From an uncultured Flavihumibacter sp. (lineage in GTDB: Bacteria > Bacteroidota > Bacteroidia > Chitinophagales > Chitinophagaceae), in the NCBI GenBank assembly GCA_946481605.1, contig CAMLPA010000259.1, forward strand, positions 1 through 5,405: a DNA stretch of 5,405 nt, written 5' to 3'. A program made the position numbers and the translations under genes. Below, piece after piece: positions 1-5,405 of this stretch; positions within the stretch are counted from its first letter, which is position 1, and each line of letters starts with the position of its first letter. The notes under the pieces were generated by a model. It had not been told where the DNA came from. It was given only the letters and a program-made list of their open reading frames with translations, and did no database searches.

Positions 1-174
1 ACCAAACTCGCCCTGAACATAGATGCGAATCCTTCCAAACTGGGTCCATCGGGCGAACCCAATCATTTGAACGGAAATAAGAAAAGAACCCTCTGGTTTT
101 ACTTCGGACTTCCAAAACCATCTTCCGACAAAAAAGAGCAGTACAGCCGCCCCGCGGTAAACGACCTCTTCTAA
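1..174 (+). CDS. C-terminal end of an unrecognised protein (5' truncated)
   Basis: The first frame of the window is open from base 1 to a TAA at 172-174 and gives 57 residues, beginning TKLALNIDANP and ending SRPAVNDLF. Its codon use resembles that of the downstream genes, and its stop lies only 10 bases before the GH28 start, so it is very probably the preceding gene of the same operon. The visible tail is polar, with one hydrophobic patch (LWFYFGLP, around visible residues 31-38). It shows neither the terminal beta-sandwich and lysine pattern of a type IX secretion signal nor a recognisable catalytic motif. I do not recognise the family. From context a further pectin-related enzyme or binding protein is likely, but this fragment does not show it. 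Confidence 0.75.
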   Translation, partial: TKLALNIDANPSKLGPSGEPNHLNGNKKRTLWFYFGLPKPSSDKKEQYSRPAVNDLF

Positions 175-184
175 AATAAAAATC

Positions 185-1609
185 ATGAAAGCGCTGATCA
201 GTAGTATAATCCTTTCTTTCCTTACCCTTTGCTTGCAGGCCCAACCCAACCTGGATTGGGCGAAAAAAGTCGGGAGCAGGCAACAACCTTCTGCAACAAA
301 AGTATTTTGGGTGAATGATTTCGGTGCGAAATCCGATACCGTTACCCTCAATACCAAAGCCATACAAAAAGCTATTGACGCCGCTTCCAAAAAGGGCGGC
401 GTGGTAAGGTTCAAACCAGGCACGTATGTTACGGGCGCATTGTTCCTGAAAAGCAATGTGCAACTGCAAATCGATAAAGATGTCCTGATCCTGGGTAGCA
501 CCAGCTTCGATGATTACCCTGAAATAGATACCCGTATTGCGGGCATAGAAATGAAGTGGCCGGCCGCGCTCATCAACGTGATCGGACAAAAGCGGGTAGC
601 CATTACCGGGGAAGGAAAAGTAAATGCCCGTGGGAAATTCTGCTGGGACAAATACTGGAACATGCGCCGCAACGACTACGAACCGAAGGGCCTGCGCTGG
701 ATTGTAGACTATGACGCGAAGCGCGTGCGGACGGTACTTGTACAGAATGCGGAAGATGTTACGCTGAAAGGGCTCACGTTCAGCAACGCTGGTTTCTGGA
801 CCATTCAGTTGTTGTATTCTTCCTACGTAACCGTTACCGGTGTTACGGTGCGCAACAACGAAGACGGCAAAGGCCCGAGCACAGATGGCGTGGATGTGGA
901 CTCCTCCTCCTGGGTACTGGTGGAAAACTGTGATATAGATTGCAACGATGATAATTTTTGTTTGAAAGCGGGCCGCGATTGGGATGGATTGCGGGTGAAC
1001 CGCCCAACTGAATATGTGGTGATCCGGAATTGCATTGCGCGTCGCGGTGGTGGATTACTGACTTTGGGTAGTGAAACCTCAGGATCTATAAGGCATGTGC
1101 TGGCGGAAAATATGTATGCTAAAGGAACAGGCAACGGCTTCCATATTAAATCGGCGCTCACACGCGGCGGCGTGGTGGAAGACATCCATATCCGGAACTG
1201 GAAACTGGATTCGATGAAAAATGTTTTTCATTTTACCATGAACTGGAACCCGACATACAGTTATTCCAAACTCCCTGCTGAATACAACGAAAATAATATT
1301 CCTGAACACTGGAAAACCATGCTCCGTAAAGTGGAGCCGGAAGAAAAAGGCATTCCGCTTTTCAGAAATATTTATGTGGATGGGATGAAAGTGGATGGCG
1401 CCGCGAAGTTTATGGATGCGGAAGGATTGCCTTCACGCGCCCTGGAAAATTTTCACTTCTCAAATATCAAGGCTATCGTAACCGCAACGGGAAAAGCGCA
1501 TTTCACCAAAGGCTGGACCTTCGATAAGGTGGAACTTGTTGCCAAAGAAGGTTCTTTAAAAGAACTTTCCGCAACAGTACAGGATGGCACAGCAAAGGGA
1601 ACAAACTAA
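185..1609 (+). CDS. GH28 family glycoside hydrolase (polygalacturonase-like, probably acting on rhamnogalacturonan)
   Basis: This 474-residue protein has a signal peptide at about residues 1-20 (MKALISSIILSF, then LQAQ) and a right-handed parallel beta-helix. The helix opens with the VNDFGAKSD element (43-51) that is usual at the start of GH28 and pectate-lyase-like proteins. The GH28 active-site blocks are present: STDGVD (232-237), equivalent to the NTD motif with Asp234, and CNDDN (253-257) with the paired Asp255/Asp256. Family members use these three Asp residues to hydrolyse alpha-GalA linkages by inversion. Two other hallmarks differ: the GHG motif reads GGG (288-290), so the His is missing, and RIK reads HIK (320-322). 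GSETSG (295-300) follows as in bacterial members. The altered sites argue against a classical homogalacturonan polygalacturonase. The PL11 and CE12 neighbours suggest an RG-I or exo-acting substrate, which is inference. The start follows an A-rich leader (AATAAAAATC) typical of Bacteroidetes, 10 bases after the previous stop. Confidence 0.93.
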   Translation: MKALISSIILSFLTLCLQAQPNLDWAKKVGSRQQPSATKVFWVNDFGAKSDTVTLNTKAIQKAIDAASKKGGVVRFKPGTYVTGALFLKSNVQLQIDKDVLILGSTSFDDYPEIDTRIAGIEMKWPAALINVIGQKRVAITGEGKVNARGKFCWDKYWNMRRNDYEPKGLRWIVDYDAKRVRTVLVQNAEDVTLKGLTFSNAGFWTIQLLYSSYVTVTGVTVRNNEDGKGPSTDGVDVDSSSWVLVENCDIDCNDDNFCLKAGRDWDGLRVNRPTEYVVIRNCIARRGGGLLTLGSETSGSIRHVLAENMYAKGTGNGFHIKSALTRGGVVEDIHIRNWKLDSMKNVFHFTMNWNPTYSYSKLPAEYNENNIPEHWKTMLRKVEPEEKGIPLFRNIYVDGMKVDGAAKFMDAEGLPSRALENFHFSNIKAIVTATGKAHFTKGWTFDKVELVAKEGSLKELSATVQDGTAKGTN

Positions 1610-1634
1610 TTTGATCTTCCGATACAATATTTCG

Positions 1635-1645
1635 CCATTGAATGG
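1635..1645. repeat. Short inverted repeat just upstream of the PL11 start
   Basis: CCATTGAATGG is a perfect 5+5 base inverted repeat around one central base. It ends 10 bases before the PL11 ATG, within the 46-base gap after GH28, the largest gap in the window. It is too short and too tight to fold into a stable hairpin and may be chance. If it has a role, a protein-binding half-site pair is more plausible than a terminator, since no T-run follows. Confidence 0.2.
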
Positions 1646-1655
1646 ATTGCTGAAT

Positions 1656-3551
1656 ATGAAAAGAAACCTCCTTTTCGGAATTTGCTTACTGGCCACCCCA
1701 TTTTCCATGCGTGCACAACGAACCATGGAATACCTTGACCGCGGCGTGGTGGCCATTCCCGACAGCAACAAAACCTTCATCAGTTGGCGACTGCTGGCTA
1801 CCGATCCCGATGATATTGCTTTTAATGTCTATAAACAATCGCCACGGGGACCACTAAAACTGAATACTACACCCATTAAAAATGTGACATGGTTCCTCGA
1901 TGAAACCGGAAATTCTTCCACCAAAAGAACTTACCTCGTTAAATCGCTGCTGAAAGGAAAAGAAGTGGACACCTCCGCGCCTTTTACCATTGAAGCCGGG
2001 AACAACAAACCGTATTTGTCCATTCCCCTGCAAACGCCACCTGGGTACACGCCCAACGATGGTTCCGTGGGTGATCTTGATGGCGACGGTACTTACGAGA
2101 TCGTGGTGCACATGACCAGCCGGGGACGAGACAATTCGCACGCCGGCATCACCGATCCGCCCATATTCCACGCGTATAAACTGGATGGCACTTTATTGTG
2201 GCGCATCAACCTCGGAAAAAACATCCGGGAAGGCGCGCACTATACACAGTTTATGGTGTACGACCTGGATGCCGATGGAAAAGCTGAAATAGCGATGAAG
2301 ACGGCAGACGGCACCATTGACGGACAGGGAAATGTAATTGGCGACTCCACGAAAGATTACCGCAATAAAGACGGATACATCCTCTCCGGCCCGGAATACC
2401 TCACCGTATTCGACGGGCTTACCGGGAAAGCCCTCGCCACCACGAAATACATTCCCTCCCGCCACCCGGAAACGGAAACGCCTACTACGGAGGAATTGAA
2501 AAATGTATGGGGTGATGGCTATGGCAACCGTATGGACCGTTTTCTGGCCTGCGTGGCTTACCTCGATGGAAAAACGCCCAGTCTGATTATGGCAAGGGGA
2601 TACTATACCAGGACCGTACTGGCCGCCTGGAATTTCAAAGAGGGTCAGCTCTCCCATGTATGGACCTTCGACAGCGATGATCCCGCACATCCCGAAAACA
2701 GACCCTATCGTGGACAGGGGAACCACAACCTGAGCGTTGCTGATGTGGATGGCGATGGAAAGGATGAAATTATTTATGGCGCCATGGCGCTGGACGATAA
2801 CGGAAAAGGACTGCATACCACAGGATTTGGCCATGGCGATGCCCTTCATGTGAGCGACCTCGACCCATCCCGCCCCGGGTTGGAGGCATTTGATATCCAG
2901 GAACGTTTTGGTGATGCGGGTGTGCATTTCCGTGATGCCCATACTGGTGAAGTGCTCTGGAAAAAACCCTCCATTAAAGCAGGGGAAGATGGTGAAGGCC
3001 CCGGAAGGGGATTGTCGCTGGACGTGGACCCCCGCTACCCGGGTTTTGAAAGCTGGGCCGCTGGCGCGGGCATTACCGGCATGTTTGATGTGAAAGGCAA
3101 CAAAATAGCCGATAAAACCCCAGCTGTGAACATGGGTATTTACTGGGATGGCGATGAACTCAGCGAAATACTGAACGGCACATTTATTGGCAAATGGGAT
3201 TACCTGAACCAGACCACCACCAAACTACTCGATGCCCGTGAATACGGCTGCGCTTCCAACAATGGTACAAAACAAAATCCTGTGCTCTCTGCCGATATTC
3301 TCGGCGACTGGCGCGAAGAAATGATCGTCCGTTCCGCTGATAACAAAGAACTGCGGATATTTTCCACCACCATTCCCACCAACCGCCGATTTTATACCTT
3401 TATGCACGATCCCCAGTACCGGCTCAGCATCGCCTGGCAGAATGTGGCATACAACCAACCGCCCCATACTTCCTTCTATATTGGGCCGGGGATGAAGGAT
3501 CCACCAAAACCCGGTATAAAAACTGTTATCTACAAAGCGAAAAAGAAATGA
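1656..3551 (+). CDS. PL11 rhamnogalacturonan lyase (YesW/YesX-like)
   Basis: This 631-residue secreted enzyme cleaves the Rha-GalA bond of the RG-I backbone by beta-elimination, leaving an unsaturated galacturonyl end. The frame is open upstream to 1584, inside the GH28 gene. The ATG at 1656 is chosen because it places a normal signal peptide (MKRNLLFGICLLATPFSMRA) directly at the N-terminus; an earlier start would add 24 polar residues. A beta-sandwich domain (about 22-115, from MEYLDRGVVAI) is followed by the PL11 beta-propeller. The propeller carries calcium-binding Asp-rich loops: GDLDGDGTYEI (139-149), YDLDADGKAEI (202-212) and VADVDGDGKDEI (361-372). Further family blocks are GQGNHNLS (353-360), GFGHGDALHVSDLDP (390-404), EDGEGPGRG (444-452) and LSADILGDWREE (544-555). 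The length matches the family. I could not decide endo (YesW) versus exo (YesX) action by eye. It overlaps the acetylesterase gene by 4 bases. Confidence 0.96.
   Translation: MKRNLLFGICLLATPFSMRAQRTMEYLDRGVVAIPDSNKTFISWRLLATDPDDIAFNVYKQSPRGPLKLNTTPIKNVTWFLDETGNSSTKRTYLVKSLLKGKEVDTSAPFTIEAGNNKPYLSIPLQTPPGYTPNDGSVGDLDGDGTYEIVVHMTSRGRDNSHAGITDPPIFHAYKLDGTLLWRINLGKNIREGAHYTQFMVYDLDADGKAEIAMKTADGTIDGQGNVIGDSTKDYRNKDGYILSGPEYLTVFDGLTGKALATTKYIPSRHPETETPTTEELKNVWGDGYGNRMDRFLACVAYLDGKTPSLIMARGYYTRTVLAAWNFKEGQLSHVWTFDSDDPAHPENRPYRGQGNHNLSVADVDGDGKDEIIYGAMALDDNGKGLHTTGFGHGDALHVSDLDPSRPGLEAFDIQERFGDAGVHFRDAHTGEVLWKKPSIKAGEDGEGPGRGLSLDVDPRYPGFESWAAGAGITGMFDVKGNKIADKTPAVNMGIYWDGDELSEILNGTFIGKWDYLNQTTTKLLDAREYGCASNNGTKQNPVLSADILGDWREEMIVRSADNKELRIFSTTIPTNRRFYTFMHDPQYRLSIAWQNVAYNQPPHTSFYIGPGMKDPPKPGIKTVIYKAKKK
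3548..3551 (+). other. ATGA stop-start overlap between PL11 and CE12 genes
   Basis: The ATG of the acetylesterase (3548-3550) shares bases with the TGA of the lyase (3549-3551). This arrangement is typical of translational coupling, in which a terminating ribosome restarts at once. It is preceded by the A-rich run AAAGCGAAAAAGAA, which also encodes the lysine-rich end of the lyase. It supports a single mRNA and a fixed ratio of the two enzymes. Confidence 0.9.
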
Positions 3552-4342
3552 TCAAGAAGCACACGATTCTGCTGGCCCTGGCTTTTTGCACCCTCACCTC
3601 TTTTGTACTCCTCCAGGGAAGAAAGCCCATCCTGTACATTATTGGCGACTCCACCGTGCGCAACGGCGACGGCTCCGGTAAAAACAAACAATGGGGTTGG
3701 GGAAGTTTTATGTACAAGTATTTTGATACAACTGAGATCAGCGTACGCAACCACGCCATAGGTGGAAGAAGCAGCCGCACTTTTATTACTGAAGGCAGGT
3801 GGCAAACCATATTGAACGATCTCCGCAAAGGGGATATCGTCCTGATCCAGTTCGGCCACAACGATGCCGGTCCTTTGGACGATACCGCACGCGCCCGTGG
3901 TACCATCCGCGGCATCGGCAATGAAAGCAAAGAAATTTACAATCCCATCCGTAAACAACAGGAGACCGTGTACACCTATGGGTGGTACATGAGAAAATAC
4001 ATCCGCGAAGCCCGTGAAAAAGGCGCAATCCCCTACGTGTGTTCACCCGTTCCGCGCGACAACTGGACCCCGGAAGGAAAAACAAAAAGAGGGAACGAAG
4101 ACTATGCGGGCTGGGCAAAACAGATTGCCCTGGAACAAAAAGCCTGTTTTATTGACCTCAATAACCTGATCGCAGACAAATACGATGAACTGGGAAAAGA
4201 AAAAGTAGCGCCGCTTTTTTTCGGAGACCATACCCATACCAGCGAAGCGGGCGCGAAACTGAACGCCGCTGTTGTAGCCACTGAGTTACAAAAGAAAGGA
4301 GAATGCTCCCTCGATAAATATATGTACATCATTTTACCATGA
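3548..4342 (+). CDS. CE12 rhamnogalacturonan acetylesterase, SGNH hydrolase (RhgT/YxiM-like)
   Basis: This 264-residue SGNH/GDSL esterase is predicted to remove O-acetyl groups from galacturonic acid in RG-I, which exposes the backbone to the lyase and GH28 enzymes encoded upstream. All SGNH blocks are visible: GDST (33-36) with nucleophile Ser35; NHAIGGRSSRT (68-78) with the oxyanion-hole Gly; GHND (103-106) with Asn105; and DHTH (227-230), giving the Asp227/His230 pair in the CE12 spacing DxxH. QWGWG (48-52) and the aromatic YTYGWYMRKY stretch (142-151) also fit the family. A hydrophobic N-terminus (residues 5-23) acts as an export signal. I see no clear signal peptidase I or lipoprotein site, so it could be cleaved after LLQG or stay anchored. 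Its ATG overlaps the PL11 stop and its own TGA overlaps the next ATG, indicating an operon with translational coupling. Confidence 0.95.
   Translation: MIKKHTILLALAFCTLTSFVLLQGRKPILYIIGDSTVRNGDGSGKNKQWGWGSFMYKYFDTTEISVRNHAIGGRSSRTFITEGRWQTILNDLRKGDIVLIQFGHNDAGPLDDTARARGTIRGIGNESKEIYNPIRKQQETVYTYGWYMRKYIREAREKGAIPYVCSPVPRDNWTPEGKTKRGNEDYAGWAKQIALEQKACFIDLNNLIADKYDELGKEKVAPLFFGDHTHTSEAGAKLNAAVVATELQKKGECSLDKYMYIILP
4339..4342 (+). other. ATGA stop-start overlap between CE12 and the putative glycosidase gene
   Basis: The ATG of the last gene (4339-4341) overlaps the TGA of the acetylesterase (4340-4342), repeating the junction seen at 3548. Because the last gene has no leader of its own, this overlap is also the main evidence for its start. 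The alternative in-frame ATG at codon 46 would remove the export signal. Confidence 0.88.
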
Positions 4343-5405
4343 GATATACCCTTCTATTCGCATTGCTTGCAACCTTCTCTCAATGTGCTACCAACACGTC
4401 CGTTGATGAAACGCCAATCGACCGGCAAAAAGTAGTAAAGCGACACAACGTTCAACTTACATCAGCCGATACCATGGCATCGCTTACCGTAGGCAACGGC
4501 AGGTTCGCCTTTACAGCAGATGTTACTGGCCTGCAAACCTTTCCCGAAGCGTATAAAAACGGGATTCCCCTGGGTACACAGGCCGAATGGGGATGGCACA
4601 GTTTCCCGAACGTGATGGGATTAAAACGGGAGGAATCGTTGCAGGAATACGATTTGAACGGGAGGAAAATCACCTACCTGGTACAAAGAAAATCACCGGA
4701 AAGAAGCAAGGCCGCCTCCAATTATTTCAGAGAGAATCCACACAGGCTGCAACTCGGGAACCTGGGTTTTGTTTTGCTGAAGAAAGATGGAACAGAAGCT
4801 GGTTTGAACGATATCACGAATATTCAACAGGAACTGGAACTCTGGAACGGCACCATCCACTCCGTTTTTATGGTGGAGAACGAGAAAGTGGAAGTGTGGA
4901 CCAATGCCCATGGCGAACAGGATGCCATCGGCGTGAAAGTCGTTTCTCCCCTGCTGAAACAGGGCAGGATGCAGGTGAAACTTCGTTTTCCGCTTCCTAC
5001 TGCCAAATGGAACGATGAAGGGGTATATCATGGAGAACCGGAAAAACATACTTCGTTCATTCATAAAGCGATGCCCGGAAGGATCGTCCATACATTGGAT
5101 ACTACTACATATTTCGCGGACCTGAACTGGGAAGGGAATGCTGTGCTGGAAAATCCCACCGCACATGATTTCAGGCTGAAGCCCGCTTCGAAGGATACGT
5201 TCTCCTTTACCTGCCACTTCTCACAGGATAGTACAAACGTAAAAGAATATTCTTTCTCTTCTATATCCGCCAGCAGCGCCAAAGCGTGGGAAGATTTCTG
5301 GCAATCGGGTGGCGCGGTCGATTTTGAAGGAAGCACCGATACCCGTGCCCATGAACTCGAAAGAAGAATCATGCTTTCCCAATACCTTACCCGGGTACAA
5401 TGCGC
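4339..5405 (+). CDS. Putative GH65-like/six-hairpin glycosidase family protein, N-terminal part (3' truncated)
   Basis: The frame starts with the ATG overlapping the CE12 stop and stays open for 355 codons to the window edge. The N-terminus (MRYTLLFALLATFSQC) looks like a signal peptide, perhaps for a lipoprotein at Cys16, although Gln at -1 is an imperfect lipobox. The body has blocks I associate with an uncharacterised group of bacterial proteins often labelled hypothetical or GH65-like: SLTVGNGRFAFTADVTG (48-64), LQTFPE (65-70), IPLGTQAEWGWHSFPN (76-91), NPHRLQLGNLGF (133-144), QELELWNGTIHSVF (164-177), and FWQSGGAVDF followed by RRIMLSQYL (320-350). The visible part appears to be the N-terminal beta-sandwich. 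The (alpha/alpha)6 catalytic barrel would begin near residue 335 and lie mostly outside, so the catalytic residues are not visible. Its position after PL11 and CE12 suggests action on an RG-I oligosaccharide or side chain. The gene call is firm; the family label rests on remembered similarity, and the function is inference. Confidence 0.72.
   Translation, partial: MRYTLLFALLATFSQCATNTSVDETPIDRQKVVKRHNVQLTSADTMASLTVGNGRFAFTADVTGLQTFPEAYKNGIPLGTQAEWGWHSFPNVMGLKREESLQEYDLNGRKITYLVQRKSPERSKAASNYFRENPHRLQLGNLGFVLLKKDGTEAGLNDITNIQQELELWNGTIHSVFMVENEKVEVWTNAHGEQDAIGVKVVSPLLKQGRMQVKLRFPLPTAKWNDEGVYHGEPEKHTSFIHKAMPGRIVHTLDTTTYFADLNWEGNAVLENPTAHDFRLKPASKDTFSFTCHFSQDSTNVKEYSFSSISASSAKAWEDFWQSGGAVDFEGSTDTRAHELERRIMLSQYLTRVQC

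Noticed and set aside
1025..1120. GH28 as a degraded, inactive copy because of the missing His.
   Set aside because: The frame is intact over 474 codons, the three catalytic Asp residues are kept and the flanking blocks are well preserved, which fits a subfamily difference better than decay.
1606..1640. A possible Bacteroidetes-type promoter (TAnnTTTG with upstream TTTG) between GH28 and PL11.
   Set aside because: TAATTTG at about 1607-1613 is one base short of the -7 consensus and TATTTCGC nearby mismatches it. No properly spaced -33 TTTG is present.
1584..1655. Longer PL11 start at 1584 that overlaps the end of the GH28 gene by 26 bases.
   Set aside because: The extra 24 residues (beginning MAQQREQTN) are polar and would bury the signal peptide that starts at the 1656 ATG. 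The upstream openness looks like chance.
2193..2942. A 249-codon open frame on the minus strand inside the PL11 gene.
   Set aside because: It lies entirely opposite a certain gene, has no recognisable domain, and its openness follows from the codon use of the forward gene.
4693..5217. A 174-codon minus-strand frame and, in the same area, a 143-codon plus-strand frame at 4587-5018.
   Set aside because: Both are in other frames of the 4339-5405 gene, which has a clean start, operon coupling and recognisable protein blocks; their translations look like shadow sequence.
1..5405. Mobile elements, CRISPR repeats, tRNAs, riboswitches or toxin-antitoxin pairs.
   Set aside because: The window is filled by contiguous same-strand enzyme genes. 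I saw no direct repeat arrays, transposase motifs or cloverleaf-like sequence, and the gaps (10 and 46 bases) are too short for such features.

Overview
The window looks like part of a pectin-degradation locus of a Bacteroidetes bacterium, most plausibly from the Chitinophagaceae/Sphingobacteriia side of the phylum. Three things point there: the families present (a GH28 of the type common in Bacteroidetes polysaccharide utilisation loci, a PL11 rhamnogalacturonan lyase and a CE12 acetylesterase), moderate GC content, and A-rich leaders without clear Shine-Dalgarno sequences. The taxonomic placement is inference; no 16S or other marker is present.

Layout: all genes lie on the + strand and are almost gapless. 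Positions 1-174 hold the last 57 codons of an unrecognised protein. After 10 bases comes a GH28 glycoside hydrolase (185-1609). After 46 bases comes a PL11 rhamnogalacturonan lyase (1656-3551). It overlaps by 4 bases a CE12 rhamnogalacturonan acetylesterase of the SGNH fold (3548-4342). That gene overlaps by 4 bases a large protein that runs off the right edge (4339-5405). The last protein resembles a group of uncharacterised Bacteroidetes proteins related to GH65-like/six-hairpin glycosidases. I see no tRNA, rRNA, CRISPR array, transposase, terminator or convincing promoter, and no gap is longer than 46 bases.

How the genes fit together (inference from families): the CE12 enzyme removes acetyl groups from the galacturonic acid of rhamnogalacturonan I. 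The PL11 enzyme then cleaves the Rha-GalA backbone by beta-elimination. The GH28 enzyme hydrolyses galacturonic acid linkages; it lacks the usual polygalacturonase His and Arg, which fits an RG-I rather than a homogalacturonan substrate. The last gene is probably another glycosidase acting on an RG-I-derived fragment. All four complete or 5'-complete proteins begin with an export-type N-terminus, so the breakdown takes place outside the cytoplasm. SusC/SusD-type transporters and regulators, if they exist, lie outside the window.

No clearly new system is visible. The items most worth following up are the uncharacterised last gene and the altered active-site motifs of the GH28 enzyme.
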